DNA of 64,000 nucleotides from NCBI RefSeq assembly GCF_019243775.1, contig NZ_CP069157.1, positions 2,677,418-2,741,417 of the forward strand, given 5' to 3'. The translations under genes were made by a program, and so were the position numbers. Origin of the DNA: Morganella morganii (lineage in GTDB: Bacteria; Pseudomonadota; Gammaproteobacteria; Enterobacterales; Enterobacteriaceae). A model generated the notes under the pieces. That model worked only from the letters and a program-made list of their open reading frames with translations, was not told the origin of the DNA and ran no database searches. This document shows, piece after piece, positions 8,262-17,396 of the stretch; position 1 is the first letter of the stretch; every line of letters starts with the position of its first letter.

Positions 8262-8948
8262 TTATTTCTTATCAGCAGTAGCAAAGGCCTGACGATGTAA
8301 AATCGCCAGAAACTCTTCGCTGAAGTTGTCGTAATTCTGTTCTAATTTGTTCACGCGCTGATTAAGACGGTTGTATGCCATAACCGCAGGAATTGCCGCA
8401 AACAGACCGATTGCTGTTGCAATCAGTGCTTCCGCAATACCCGGTGCCACCATCTGTAATGTTGCCTGTTTTACCGCACCCAGTGCGATAAAGGCGTGCA
8501 TGATCCCCCATACTGTACCGAACAGACCGATATACGGGCTGATAGAACCGACAGTACCAAGGAACGGGATGTGGTTTTCCAGATTTTCCATCTCACGGTT
8601 CATGGAGATGCGCATTGCACGCGCCGCACCGGTTTCCACCGCCTGCGGAGAGTGCACATTCGCCTGATGCAGGCGGGCAAATTCTTTAAAGCCGGAGTAG
8701 AAGATCTGCTCAGTACCGCTCAGTTCATCACGGCGGGCCTGGCTTTCTTTATACAGACGGGACAGTTCGATTCCTGACCAGAATTTGTCTTCAAACGCTT
8801 CTGCTTCACGGGTGGCCGCATTCAGGACTTTGGTGCGCTGAATAATAATGGCCCACGAGGCAACAGAAAAGCCCAGCAATACCAGCATGATAAATTGCAC
8901 GAGGTAACTTGCTTTCAGGAATAAATCCCAGATATTCATGTCAGTCAC
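8262..8948 (-). CDS. tolQ: Tol-Pal system proton channel subunit TolQ
   Basis: ExbB/MotA-type subunit of the TolQRA motor in the inner membrane. The 228 residues carry three transmembrane helices (about 12-36, 130-155 and 165-190). The strongly conserved segment [20 protein letters not shown] and the following [15 protein letters not shown] carry the channel threonines. The start is GTG (GTG ACT GAC ATG) and overlaps the ybgC stop codon by four bases, which suggests translational coupling. Confidence 0.97.
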   Translation of the reverse strand: MTDMNIWDLFLKASYLVQFIMLVLLGFSVASWAIIIQRTKVLNAATREAEAFEDKFWSGIELSRLYKESQARRDELSGTEQIFYSGFKEFARLHQANVHSPQAVETGAARAMRISMNREMENLENHIPFLGTVGSISPYIGLFGTVWGIMHAFIALGAVKQATLQMVAPGIAEALIATAIGLFAAIPAVMAYNRLNQRVNKLEQNYDNFSEEFLAILHRQAFATADKK

Positions 8949-9337
8949 TGCTTAAACTCCGCGACAATAGACTCAGGAAGCGCTACCGGCTTCATTAAAG
9001 AAATATTCACGCAGGCGACCAATACCTCTGCGCGACATAAAAGAGTTCCGTTTTTATGCATAAGTGTCTGCGTAAATGTCAGAGACGCACGACGGATGTC
9101 GGTGATCTCACTGCGTACCTCTAACAGATCGTCTAACCTTGCCGGATGGTGGTAATCGATAGTTAATTTGCGGACCACAAAGCCGAGCTGCTCTTCCAGC
9201 AGACGCTGCTGATGAAAGCCCCGTTCCCGTAACATTTCGGTTCTGGCGCGCTCAAAAAATGCAAGATACTGCCCGTGGTATACCACACCACCAGCATCGG
9301 TATCTTCGTAATAAACCCGTATTGGCCAACTGAACAT
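8945..9337 (-). CDS. ybgC: acyl-CoA thioesterase YbgC (tol-pal associated)
   Basis: Cytoplasmic hotdog-fold thioesterase that opens the tol-pal operon. The 130-residue protein has the active-site motif [16 protein letters not shown] with its catalytic Asp, and ends in SIVAEFKQ exactly as in E. coli. Its stop overlaps the tolQ start. In E. coli the gene before ybgC is ybgE of the cytochrome bd operon; here about 3.2 kb of other genes lie in between, so tol-pal must be driven from the gap at 9338-9609. A TATAGT -10-like hexamer is present there on the minus strand, with only a weak -35. Confidence 0.96.
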   Translation of the reverse strand: MFSWPIRVYYEDTDAGGVVYHGQYLAFFERARTEMLRERGFHQQRLLEEQLGFVVRKLTIDYHHPARLDDLLEVRSEITDIRRASLTFTQTLMHKNGTLLCRAEVLVACVNISLMKPVALPESIVAEFKQ

Positions 9338-9502
9338 TGAATATCCCGCAACTTACCTTTATCAGACAACATGCTTTGCAAACTATACGTGAAGAGCAAA
9401 CGTATTGAAAATGCTTAGTTCGTAAAGATAAGAAAAGCCCGTTTGTCCGCGCGCTAATCATACTCGCCTTTATCCAACACGCAAGCCCCCGGAAGGGTTG
9501 AG

Positions 9503-9661
9503 ATGAAAAAATATTTTGTTACGTATTACAACACCTTAGGGGCGTTATTTTTTGCTCTGAAAGCTATCATTAAACACTTATTAAAAGACATTTTTCCCCA
9601 TGAATACGCAAAAATCCGGAATTATCCGGATTTTTGTGCTACCGATTTATTTACCGAGTAA
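9503..9661 (+). CDS. possible small protein (52 residues)
   Basis: An open frame starts with ATG five bases after GGAAGGG, a good ribosome site, and encodes a basic protein beginning MKKYFVTYYNTLGALFFALK. The N-terminal half has a moderately hydrophobic, possibly amphipathic helix (residues 6-24), followed by Lys/His-rich KAIIKHLLKDIF. I recognise no family. The last third runs through the terminator hairpin at 9610-9635, which argues against it. It could be a chance frame in AT-rich DNA. Confidence 0.25.
   Translation: MKKYFVTYYNTLGALFFALKAIIKHLLKDIFPHEYAKIRNYPDFCATDLFTE
9610..9635. terminator. intrinsic terminator (AAAAATCCGGA / TCCGGATTTTT)
   Basis: A perfect 11-bp stem with an ATTA loop and A/T runs on both sides, so it can work in both directions. 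On the minus strand it ends the MFS/NTF2-like operon before the tol-pal promoter region. Confidence 0.8.
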
Positions 9662-9763
9662 TCTAACTTATTGTAATTACATAAATTAAATCACCTTATT
9701 TTTATCTTATAAAAACAGGATTTCCGTCCGCATTTACCGGCTGAAAACGCCACCGGCGGCATT

Positions 9764-10171
9764 TCAGGCAGACAGCGGTGTTTCATGTAAATAATGCCAC
9801 CGCCACTTCCCGTTATCCTCCCGGCGGAGAATAACCAGCGAGCGCCGTGCTGTGGTGCTTCCGGCAAAGTGCTGTGTCTCCTGATAGCGCACAGATATGG
9901 TGTTTTCTGTCAGGCTGACGCACTGATACTCCGCCGTTTCAATCGGTGCTCCCTGTCTCTGACCCTGTATACGGGTAAACATCGCCGTTACCGCCGCGAG
10001 ATCAATCACCGCCCCGCTGATACCGGTCATGGAAAACTCAGGAGTGAAATGGGTCAGCAGCTCAGACAGTGCCGCCTGCCCTTCTGCCCCCGGAACCGTA
10101 AATGTTTTAAAAATCAGGTCGTGGACATGATGGATTTCGTCACACGCCTGCTGAAACATAGTATTACTCAC
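9764..10171 (-). CDS. NTF2/SnoaL-like small protein
   Basis: A 135-residue soluble protein with the look of the NTF2-like (SnoaL/DUF4440) fold: an N-terminal helix pair, then TPEFSMTGISGAVIDLAAVTAMF and a C-terminal strand set ending GKWRWHYLHETPLS. The WRW-HE ending is typical of small NTF2-like proteins of unknown role. The start is GTG with AGGAG seven bases upstream, and it overlaps the stop of the MFS gene by eight bases, so the two are one operon. No catalytic function can be assigned. It could sense or modify the substrate of the pump, but that is a guess from context. Confidence 0.7.
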   Translation of the reverse strand: MSNTMFQQACDEIHHVHDLIFKTFTVPGAEGQAALSELLTHFTPEFSMTGISGAVIDLAAVTAMFTRIQGQRQGAPIETAEYQCVSLTENTISVRYQETQHFAGSTTARRSLVILRREDNGKWRWHYLHETPLSA

Positions 10172-11537
10172 GGATAATCTCCTCTGCGGGTTTTAATGAA
10201 GTGCGGAACTGCGGGCGGACCAGGAAAATCAGCGGGATAAGCCCGGCCAGTGCGCCTCCCAGAAATGTCAGGGCAAATGCCTGTACCTGAACAATGGCAT
10301 TCAGGGTCTGATACAGCGTCATCATGACGGCAGCACCAATACTGAACACCACCTGGCGGTTAATATTCCAGATCACACTGGCTTTATTCAGCTGTGCACC
10401 GTGAAAATCATACAGTGCGGTGGTTTGTGCGCAGTTTGCGGCGATACCACCGCCGGTGCCGGTCAGCAGATAAATCAGACCGATGAAATATAACGGTGTG
10501 TGGCTGTCTGTCAGGGCAAACAGCGCGATACCGCCGCTGTGCAGCAGCAGACTGATAATAAACAGTCGCCCGGCACCGGTCCGGTTATAGACTGCGCCGC
10601 TGATCAGCATAGCTACCATCGCCCCCGCCGCATACAGCAGCATAAACGCACCGGTGACGGCAGTACTCAGGTTGAGAACCGTGGTCAGATAAAAGATAGC
10701 GAGGATGTTCGCCCCGGTGAATACGCCCGGTACCGCGTAATACACTGCAACCGAGAGCCACAACCGGGTATTTTTCAGCAGCGATAAATCAATAATCGCC
10801 TGCGGAGTCTGCCGGTAATGGCGGTAATAAAGCCCGGCACTGAACAGCATCAGCCCGCCCAGCGCCAGTGCGCCGGTAATATTGTGGTATTCCCCGTACA
10901 ATGAGAGGGCAATCAGCAGGGATGCCAGCGTCAGGCTGACCAGAAGCAGCCCTTTGAGATCAGGTGCTTCTCCGGCAGTGGTTTTCGGTTCACGGATCCA
11001 GCACCAGGCCAGCAGTGCCGTAAAGAGTGCCACCGGCGCATTGACATAAAAGACAGGCCGCCATCCGGCGAAGTCAACAATGATCCCCCCGGCCATCGGG
11101 GAAAGCGCGGGCGCAATCAGCGCGATCATCATAATAATGGTGGATATCTTGCTTCGCTCGCGCCCCTGAAAATACTGAAAAGTCAGTGACTGCCCGGCGG
11201 GGATCAGTAATCCGCCTGCCACACCCTGTAAAAAACGCCAGAAAATCAGCGAAGTAAAGGATTCTGCACTGCCTGCCAGCACAGCCGCCGCGGCAAACAG
11301 CAGCATTGAGGCCGTCATCAGTTCGCGGATCCCGAAACGGGCCGCCAGACGGGGGCTGAGCGGGATAATCAGTGTCAGTCCGAGAATATAGCTGTTTGCC
11401 ACCCAGGTCACCGACAGGGATGACACCTGCATGGCCTCTGCAATAGCAGGCAGTGTGATGGCCGACATAAAGATATTGATACAATCAATAAAAAAGCCCA
11501 GTAAAAAAATCAGGGCGATACGGTAACGATAAGTCAT
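10164..11537 (-). CDS. MFS drug/proton antiporter, DHA2-type
   Basis: A 457-residue inner membrane exporter of the major facilitator superfamily with hydrophobic segments over its whole length (about 12-14). Motif C of antiporters appears as IAPALSPMAGGIIVDFAGWR near residue 145-165, and WRFLQGVAGGLLIPAGQS is typical of the DHA2/EmrB-QacA group. The ATG follows GGAGG. The substrate is unknown. It is divergent from a LysR regulator and overlaps the NTF2-like gene; such regulator-pump pairs usually mean that the regulator controls the pump. It has no counterpart at this place in E. coli. Confidence 0.88.
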   Translation of the reverse strand: MTYRYRIALIFLLGFFIDCINIFMSAITLPAIAEAMQVSSLSVTWVANSYILGLTLIIPLSPRLAARFGIRELMTASMLLFAAAAVLAGSAESFTSLIFWRFLQGVAGGLLIPAGQSLTFQYFQGRERSKISTIIMMIALIAPALSPMAGGIIVDFAGWRPVFYVNAPVALFTALLAWCWIREPKTTAGEAPDLKGLLLVSLTLASLLIALSLYGEYHNITGALALGGLMLFSAGLYYRHYRQTPQAIIDLSLLKNTRLWLSVAVYYAVPGVFTGANILAIFYLTTVLNLSTAVTGAFMLLYAAGAMVAMLISGAVYNRTGAGRLFIISLLLHSGGIALFALTDSHTPLYFIGLIYLLTGTGGGIAANCAQTTALYDFHGAQLNKASVIWNINRQVVFSIGAAVMMTLYQTLNAIVQVQAFALTFLGGALAGLIPLIFLVRPQFRTSLKPAEEIIRE

Positions 11538-11628
11538 GGTTTCCTCCGGCCGGCAGTGTAAAAGCAGTTGACCGCAGCCGTCTATGCATCAAAATAGACA
11601 ATACTGTTTGAAAAAACGAAACAATCTT

Positions 11629-12522
11629 ATGCTGACAGCCGTTGAGAAGATCAATACCTTTATTTATGTTGTGGATACCGGTTCCTTTACCCGGGCTGCT
11701 GCACGCCTGAATCTGAGCAAATCGGTGGTCAGCCTGCATATCAAAGCCCTGGAGTCTGAACTCAGCACCACACTGCTGCACCGGACCACACGGCAGTTTA
11801 CGCTGACGGAAGCAGGACAGGCGCTGTATCAGCAATTCAAACCACTGTTACAACAATTCGACAGCGCGATGGATGCCGTCAGAACGGGGACAGCACAACC
11901 ACAGGGACCGCTGAGTTTCAGTGCCGCCGCAGAATTCGGCGGACAATTTCTGCTGCCGCAGTTGCCTGCTTTCACAAAGCGCTATCCGCTGATCAGAGCA
12001 GATTATCGCGTCGATCACAGTCTGAGTGACTTGATTGCCCTGAAACTGGATGTGGTGTTCCGGCTGGGAACGCTGAGTGACAGCGGTCTGCGGTTCCGCA
12101 AACTCGCTGACTTTCCGGTCTGTTATGTGGCAACACCGGCGTTTATCCGGCAACACCGCGTGACAGAAAGCAGTGATCCCGCCGCTCTGCCCTTTATCGC
12201 CAACAGCAACCTGACCGCCCGTATCAACTGGCGTCAGCATCTGCCCGCGCCGGACAACCGGGTGTTTATCTCTAATTCGATTCAGGCGATCCGCACCATG
12301 ACACTGGCACATCAGGGTTACAGTCTGCTGCCGGTCTGGTATATCAGAGAGCAACTGACAGAGGAAAAACTGGTTCCGGTATTCACCCGTCAGCCGGTAC
12401 CGGATCAGAGCATCAATATGGTCTTTCCGCCCGCGGCACATCTGCCGCAGAAGGTCCGGGTGTTTATTGATTATTTTGCCCGCTTTTTTGCAGATAATGC
12501 CGCATTACTGCGCTATCCGTGA
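11629..12522 (+). CDS. LysR family transcriptional regulator
   Basis: A 297-residue regulator with an N-terminal winged helix-turn-helix (about 1-60: FIYVVDTGSFTRAAARLNLSKS, then LHRTTRQFTLTEAG). A substrate-binding domain of the CrgA/YhjC-like group follows (about 88-290). I place the start at 11629 because LysR proteins begin about eight residues before this phenylalanine; an in-frame ATG at 11584 has no better ribosome site. It is divergent from the DHA2 pump, and the 91-base gap would hold both promoters. Its ligand is unknown. Confidence 0.88.
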   Translation: MLTAVEKINTFIYVVDTGSFTRAAARLNLSKSVVSLHIKALESELSTTLLHRTTRQFTLTEAGQALYQQFKPLLQQFDSAMDAVRTGTAQPQGPLSFSAAAEFGGQFLLPQLPAFTKRYPLIRADYRVDHSLSDLIALKLDVVFRLGTLSDSGLRFRKLADFPVCYVATPAFIRQHRVTESSDPAALPFIANSNLTARINWRQHLPAPDNRVFISNSIQAIRTMTLAHQGYSLLPVWYIREQLTEEKLVPVFTRQPVPDQSINMVFPPAAHLPQKVRVFIDYFARFFADNAALLRYP

Positions 12523-12545
12523 ATCGGAGCGGAAACAGAAAAGAA

Positions 12546-12573
12546 AAAAAGCCGTTCAGATGAACGGCTTTTT
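12546..12573. terminator. bidirectional terminator between the LysR gene and ybgE
   Basis: The stem AAAAAGCCGTTCA/TGAACGGCTTTTT has a two-base gap, so a real loop forms by opening one or two pairs. It lies between convergent genes and ends both the LysR gene and the cydABX-ybgE operon. Confidence 0.85.
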
Positions 12574-12590
12574 AGTCATAAACGTTTATA

Positions 12591-12875
12591 TCAGCTGAAA
12601 AAATGATAAAGGCCGTAACCCAGAATCACCACCGCCGGAAGCGGATGGAACAGAATCTTCCAGATTGCGCGCTTCGGCCGGAATGCCAGACCGAAAATTG
12701 CGCCGCTGCATACCGCCCAGATCATCAGCAGTCCCTGCCAGATCTGTAATGAACTGGTGTTTGCCGCAAAACGCGACGGATCCCAGATCACACTCAATGC
12801 CAGCCCCAACGCCATTATCAGGACAAGGGCCCGTAAAGGACCCTTATCCAGTAGTTGGTAAGACTTATCCAGCAT
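12591..12875 (-). CDS. ybgE: cyd operon protein YbgE
   Basis: A 94-residue inner membrane protein with three hydrophobic segments (about 15-32, 44-62 and 74-92). The motifs DKGPLRAL and WDPSRFAANTS match E. coli YbgE (MDKRPLRAL, WDPSRFAAKTS). Its exact function is unknown; it travels with cytochrome bd genes. It starts five bases after cydX and is the last gene of the operon. Confidence 0.94.
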   Translation of the reverse strand: MLDKSYQLLDKGPLRALVLIMALGLALSVIWDPSRFAANTSSLQIWQGLLMIWAVCSGAIFGLAFRPKRAIWKILFHPLPAVVILGYGLYHFFS

Positions 12876-12880
12876 CCGTC

Positions 12881-12988
12881 TTACTCGCCTGAAGCGGCTT
12901 TATCTTCGTGGTGCTCAATAGCCAGTGCTGCAATAACAGCAATACTACAGGCCAGGAGCGTTCCGAGGATCCATGCAAAATACCACAT
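12881..12988 (-). CDS. cydX: cytochrome bd-I accessory subunit CydX
   Basis: A 35-residue single-helix protein (MWYFAWILGTLLACSIAVIAALA, then an acidic tail) that stabilises the haem sites of the cytochrome bd oxidase. The MWYFAWILG start and the spacing, 13 bases after cydB and 5 before ybgE, are as in E. coli (37 residues). Confidence 0.96.
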   Translation of the reverse strand: MWYFAWILGTLLACSIAVIAALAIEHHEDKAASGE

Positions 12989-13001
12989 ATTCGTCTGCTC
13001 C

Positions 13002-14144
13002 TTAGTACAATGTATGTTTGTTCTCTTCGATGAAGGACTTATCAATACGCCCTGCCATCTTCACGTAACACCAGATGGTGTACAGGAGAACAAGTGGTAC
13101 AAAGATAATCGCAACAACCGTCATCACCTGGAGAGTAAACAGGCTGGAAGTTGCATCCCACATGGTCAGACTAACGTTCGGGTCGATGCTTGAAGGCATA
13201 ATGAACGGGAACATTGCTGTACCACAGGTCAGGATCACACCGGCAATAGTCAGCGAGGTGAACAGGAATGCCCACGCGCCTTTATCCATTGCAGTGAACA
13301 TCACGACCAGCAGAGGTGATGCCAGACCAATAGCAGGCAGGATCCACAGGATTGGATAGGCATTGAAGTTTGCCATCCATGCGCCTGCTTCCTGTACCAC
13401 TTCTTTATTGACCGGGTTAGACGCACCGAAATGGTCGATGTCAGAGACAACACGGAAACCATCGATACCGCCCCACATCAGCCATGCACCGGCTGCCGCG
13501 AACAGAACAAATGTCAGCAGAGCAGTGATAGTGGTGGCTTTACGCACACGCACATGCAGATCACCGGTGGTACGCATCTGCAGGTAAGTTGCACCGTGCG
13601 CCACGATCATCATCAGGCTGATTAAACCGGCTAACAGACCGTACGGGTTCAGCAGACCGAAGAAGCTCCCTGCATAAGACACCTGCAGCTGGGAGTTAAC
13701 TTCAACCGGTACACCCTGTAACAGGTTACCGAATGCCACACCGATCACTAATGACGGTACGAAACTGCCGATAAAGATACCCCAGTCCCACATACCGCGC
13801 CATTTTGGTGATTCCAGTTTTGAACGATAGTCAAAACCGACCGGACGGAAGAATAATGCCGCCAGGACCAGAATCATTGCGATATAGAAACCGGAGAATG
13901 CTGCAGCATAGACCATCGGCCATGCTGCGAACAGTGCACCACCCGCGGTGATAAGCCATACCTGGTTACCGTCCCAGTGCGGTGCAATCGCGTTAATCAT
14001 GATACGGCGTTCAGTATCATTTCTGCCGATAACTCGCAGCAGAACACCCACGCCCATATCAAAGCCATCAGTTACAGTGAAGCCAATCAGCAGTACGCCA
14101 ATCAGGATCCACCATACAAACCGTAATATTTCATAATCAAACAT
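13002..14144 (-). CDS. cydB: cytochrome bd-I ubiquinol oxidase subunit II
   Basis: Membrane subunit that forms a heterodimer with CydA in the oxygen-reducing quinol oxidase used at low oxygen. The 380 residues (E. coli 379) form about nine helices. The start MFDYEILRFVWW, the segment HWDGNQVWLITAGGALFAAWP with its conserved acidic residue, and the RKATTITALL region are diagnostic. It begins 14 bases after cydA. Confidence 0.98.
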   Translation of the reverse strand: MFDYEILRFVWWILIGVLLIGFTVTDGFDMGVGVLLRVIGRNDTERRIMINAIAPHWDGNQVWLITAGGALFAAWPMVYAAAFSGFYIAMILVLAALFFRPVGFDYRSKLESPKWRGMWDWGIFIGSFVPSLVIGVAFGNLLQGVPVEVNSQLQVSYAGSFFGLLNPYGLLAGLISLMMIVAHGATYLQMRTTGDLHVRVRKATTITALLTFVLFAAAGAWLMWGGIDGFRVVSDIDHFGASNPVNKEVVQEAGAWMANFNAYPILWILPAIGLASPLLVVMFTAMDKGAWAFLFTSLTIAGVILTCGTAMFPFIMPSSIDPNVSLTMWDATSSLFTLQVMTVVAIIFVPLVLLYTIWCYVKMAGRIDKSFIEENKHTLY

Positions 14145-14158
14145 AAGTGGGCTCCTGT

Positions 14159-15721
14159 TTACTTAGCGTCTTGTGCCGGGGACGTTTCGAAATGATAACG
14201 GCCGGTTTTTAAGCTGCTTGGACCAAGACGTGCAAATTTGAACATCAGGAACATTTCAGCAATCAGGAATAAGGTATACAGGCCGCAAATCAGCGCCATA
14301 GAGAACAGAATGTCTCCGGCTGCCAGATGTGACGTTGCATATGCTGTCGGTAACACTTCACCGACTGCCCATGGCTGACGGCCATATTCAGCAACGAACC
14401 AGCCTGCTTCAACACCAATCCACGGTAACGGCAGGCTGAGGAATGCAGCACGCAGCAGCCATTTGGACTTGCCGATACGATTGCGCAGTACACTCAGGAA
14501 TGACAGACCCAGAACGATCAGCATCAGACCACCGGCAGCCACCATCAGGCGGAATGCCCAGAACAGCGGTGCGACACGCGGAATGGAGTCTTTGGTTGCT
14601 GCCTGAATCTGCTCTTCAGTTGCCTGACCGACGTTATCGGTATAGCGTTTCAGCAGTAAGCCGTAACCAAGGTCTTTTTTGCTCTGATTAAAGGCATCAC
14701 GGACTGCCGGGTCGGTATTACCGCCACGCAGCTGCTGTAACAGATCATACGCCACCATACCGTTACGGATACGGGCTTCGTGCTGCACCATCAGGTCACG
14801 CAGGCCGAGAACCGGAGTATCAATTGAACGGGTGGTGATAAGGCCCATCAGGTACGGAATCTCAATCGCAAAACTGTTTTCCATTTTTTCCTGATTAGGG
14901 AACGCAATCACGTTAAATGATGCAGGCGCAGGCTGAGTATGCCATTCACCTTCAATCGCGGCGAGTTTGGTTTTCTGCACGTCACCCATTTCATAACCGG
15001 ATTCATCACCCAGCACGATAACGGATAACACAGCGGCGATACCAAAGCTTGCTGCAATCGCAAAAGAGCGTTTTGCAAATGCAAGATCACGGCCCTTCAT
15101 CAGATACCACGCACTGATAGACAGTACGAAGATCGCACCGGTACAGTAGCCGGCAGCCACTGTGTGCACAAATTTAACCTGTGCAACCGGGTTGAGAACC
15201 AGTTCGGAGAAGCTCAGCATCTCCATACGCATGGTTTCAAAGTTGAAGTCAGCAGCAATCGGGTTCTGCATCCAGCCGTTTGCCACCAGGATCCACAGCG
15301 CAGAGAAGTTGGAACCGAGCGCAACGAACCAGGTCACCATCAGGTGCTGTTTCTTGCTGAGACGATCCCAGCCGAAGAAGAACAGACCCACGAAGGTGGA
15401 TTCGAGGAAGAATGCCATCAGACCTTCGATTGCCAGAGGCGCACCGAAGATATCACCGACATAGTGAGAGTAGTATGACCAGTTTGTCCCGAACTGGAAC
15501 TCCATGGTCAGACCGGTAGCAACACCCAGAGCGAAGTTAATACCAAATAACTTGCCCCAGAACTTCGTCATATCTTTATAGATTTGTTTACCGGACAGGA
15601 CGTATACCGTTTCCATGATCGCTAACATGAAGGACATCCCTAATGTTAGCGGTACAAATAAGAAGTGGTACATCGCTGTTAAGGCAAACTGTAATCGCGA
15701 CAGTTCGACAATATCAAACAT
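14159..15721 (-). CDS. cydA: cytochrome bd-I ubiquinol oxidase subunit I
   Basis: Haem-bearing subunit that oxidises ubiquinol and passes electrons through haems b558, b595 and d to oxygen. The 520 residues (E. coli 522) include His19 in [10 protein letters not shown], the b595 ligand, and the long, hydrophilic quinol loop (about 250-330) typical of the L-type bd oxidases. It heads cydABX-ybgE. The 800-base gap upstream contains matching FNR and ArcA sites, consistent with the known oxygen control of cydAB. Confidence 0.98.
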   Translation of the reverse strand: MFDIVELSRLQFALTAMYHFLFVPLTLGMSFMLAIMETVYVLSGKQIYKDMTKFWGKLFGINFALGVATGLTMEFQFGTNWSYYSHYVGDIFGAPLAIEGLMAFFLESTFVGLFFFGWDRLSKKQHLMVTWFVALGSNFSALWILVANGWMQNPIAADFNFETMRMEMLSFSELVLNPVAQVKFVHTVAAGYCTGAIFVLSISAWYLMKGRDLAFAKRSFAIAASFGIAAVLSVIVLGDESGYEMGDVQKTKLAAIEGEWHTQPAPASFNVIAFPNQEKMENSFAIEIPYLMGLITTRSIDTPVLGLRDLMVQHEARIRNGMVAYDLLQQLRGGNTDPAVRDAFNQSKKDLGYGLLLKRYTDNVGQATEEQIQAATKDSIPRVAPLFWAFRLMVAAGGLMLIVLGLSFLSVLRNRIGKSKWLLRAAFLSLPLPWIGVEAGWFVAEYGRQPWAVGEVLPTAYATSHLAAGDILFSMALICGLYTLFLIAEMFLMFKFARLGPSSLKTGRYHFETSPAQDAK

Positions 15722-16024
15722 CTTGACTCCTTGCTCCTAGCAGGAAGACACCGACATGCGGCAACCCAAGCTTTCCTGAAGAAAGAAAGCAACATAACTA
15801 CCAGCAATAAATGCCTCTAAATGCAATAACAAATTAGTAACAAAAAAACACCTAAATAGACACCCTAATAATAGTACGCTTATATTTGCACACAATAAAC
15901 CGCTTTTGCGTGATTCAGATTGGAATTCTGAGGATATATCAAATAATGCACAGCGTAGTCATTTTCGGCTATTTTGATCTGCCACAATTTAAACAAATCA
16001 CCGAAATAATGCCAGTGCAATAGA

Positions 16025-16038
16025 TTGATTTACGTCAA
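16025..16038. promoter_or_regulatory. FNR box upstream of cydA
   Basis: TTGAT-N4-GTCAA, nine of ten positions of the FNR consensus TTGAT-N4-ATCAA. It lies about 300 bases before the cydA start. In E. coli FNR represses cydA in strict anaerobiosis. On the minus strand it contains a TTGACG that could serve as a -35. Confidence 0.7.
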
Positions 16039-16051
16039 TTTTTCCGCATCG

Positions 16052-16061
16052 TGTTAATTAA
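16052..16061. promoter_or_regulatory. ArcA box upstream of cydA
   Basis: TGTTAATTAA fits the classic ArcA consensus (A/T)GTTAATTA(A/T) exactly and lies 14 bases from the FNR box. ArcA activates cydAB at low oxygen in E. coli, so the pair is consistent with that control. Confidence 0.65.
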
Positions 16062-16083
16062 AATCGCATATATGGTAATTGAG

Positions 16084-16197
16084 TTACTTTATTGTTACGG
16101 CAATGTACACACAAATACAACCTGACAGAAAAATACCAATAATATATGCGCTTTTTATTAACCTTTTATTTTCATCAGCAATTCTGGTTAATTTCAT
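16084..16197 (-). CDS. possible small membrane protein upstream of cydA (37 residues)
   Basis: The frame begins MKLTRIADENKRLIK and continues with a hydrophobic stretch (about residues 17-36) ending in Lys and a TAA stop, a positive-inside single-helix layout. No good ribosome site precedes the ATG, and it lies upstream of the FNR/ArcA sites, so it would need its own transcript. It is too short to exclude chance. Confidence 0.2.
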   Translation of the reverse strand: MKLTRIADENKRLIKSAYIIGIFLSGCICVYIAVTIK

Positions 16198-16467
16198 GAG
16201 CCGGATAATTCAATTATAAATAAATTATCACTAAAACTGTTATTGTCTGTTTGTATTAACACACGACAATAATCATTTTCGGCACAAAAATTAAGTATAA
16301 ATCAAGATGATAAAAAACGCCCTTTTATACCTGAGACTTTTTGCTGTGTAAACGATACAGCAGGCGTTTCAGAACAATTAAGAAAATTGCTTAAAACAAC
16401 AGCAATAACAGGAAGCAGTGGGTAAAAGCGCGTAATCAGGCAGAAATGGCGGAATTGTGTTCAGATC

Positions 16468-16506
16468 AAAAAACAGCCGGAAGCGCCATGAAACCGGCTC
16501 CGGCTG
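16468..16506 (-). terminator. terminator of the suc operon
   Basis: On the minus strand CAGCCGGA and TCCGGCTG pair around a 17-base loop region and are followed by six T, 17 bases after the sucD stop. Confidence 0.8.
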
Positions 16507-16523
16507 TATAATAATGGCAGGAA

Positions 16524-17396
16524 TTATTTATTCAGAATCGCTTTTACCGCATCACCGATATCAGCCAGGCTGCGGACCGTCTTCACACCGGCGGCTTCAA
16601 GGGCGGCAAATTTCTCATCTGCTGTCCCCTTCCCGCCTGCGATAATCGCCCCCGCATGACCCATACGTTTGCCTTTCGGCGCAGTCACACCCGCGATATA
16701 CGCCACGACAGGTTTGGTGACATGGTCTTTGATAAAGGCAGCCGCTTCTTCTTCCGCACTGCCGCCGATTTCACCGATCATAACAATCGCTTCTGTCTGC
16801 GGGTCGTTCTGGAACATCCGCAGGATATCAATAAAGTTAGAACCCGGAATCGGGTCACCGCCGATCCCCACACAGGTGGATTGTCCCAGACCGGCATCAG
16901 TCGTCTGTTTCACCGCTTCATAAGTCAGCGTACCTGAACGGGAAACGATCCCCACTTTGCCCGGCAGATGGATATGTCCCGGCATAATCCCGATTTTGCA
17001 CTCACCCGGAGTGATAACACCCGGACAGTTCGGGCCGATCATCCGCACACCAGCTTCATCCAGCTTCACCTTGACGGTCAGCATATCCAGAGTCGGGATA
17101 CCTTCCGTGATGGTGATAATCAGCTTAATACCTGCATCAATCGCTTCCAGAATCGAGTCTTTGCAGAACGGTGCCGGAACATAAATAACAGAAGCGGTCG
17201 CACCGGTGGCTTCCACCGCGTCACGCACGGTGTTAAAGACCGGTAAACCTAAATGTGTTGTACCGCCTTTGCCCGGCGTCACACCGCCGACCATTTTAGT
17301 GCCGTACGCAATTGCCTGTTCAGAGTGGAAAGTCCCCTGGCTACCTGTGAATCCCTGACAGATAACTTTGGTGTTCTTATCGATTAAAATAGACAT
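16524..17396 (-). CDS. sucD: succinate-CoA ligase subunit alpha
   Basis: Alpha subunit of succinyl-CoA synthetase, which forms succinate and a nucleoside triphosphate in the TCA cycle. The 290 residues comprise a CoA-binding Rossmann domain ([13 protein letters not shown] near residue 13) and a ligase domain carrying the phosphorylated histidine in MGHAGAII. The ATG shares one base with the sucC stop (TAATG), so translation is coupled. It is the last gene of sucABCD. Confidence 0.98.
   Translation of the reverse strand: MSILIDKNTKVICQGFTGSQGTFHSEQAIAYGTKMVGGVTPGKGGTTHLGLPVFNTVRDAVEATGATASVIYVPAPFCKDSILEAIDAGIKLIITITEGIPTLDMLTVKVKLDEAGVRMIGPNCPGVITPGECKIGIMPGHIHLPGKVGIVSRSGTLTYEAVKQTTDAGLGQSTCVGIGGDPIPGSNFIDILRMFQNDPQTEAIVMIGEIGGSAEEEAAAFIKDHVTKPVVAYIAGVTAPKGKRMGHAGAIIAGGKGTADEKFAALEAAGVKTVRSLADIGDAVKAILNK

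Larger units (their letters stand above)
9338..9763. other. gap between ybgC and the NTF2-like gene
   Basis: This 426-base gap separates two same-strand units. It probably holds the tol-pal promoter (TATAGT near 9388 on the minus strand), a possible 52-codon gene on the plus strand (9503-9661) and a strong terminator (9610-9635). The remaining sequence is AT-rich and shows nothing else I can support. Confidence 0.5.
15722..16523. other. long gap between cydA and sucD (cyd control region)
   Basis: This 802-base, AT-rich region contains the sucABCD terminator at its right end (16468-16506), then a possible 37-codon gene (16084-16197), an ArcA box (16052-16061) and an FNR box (16025-16038), and about 300 bases of leader before cydA. 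In E. coli the mng genes lie here; they are absent. No larger gene is visible on either strand. Confidence 0.7.
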
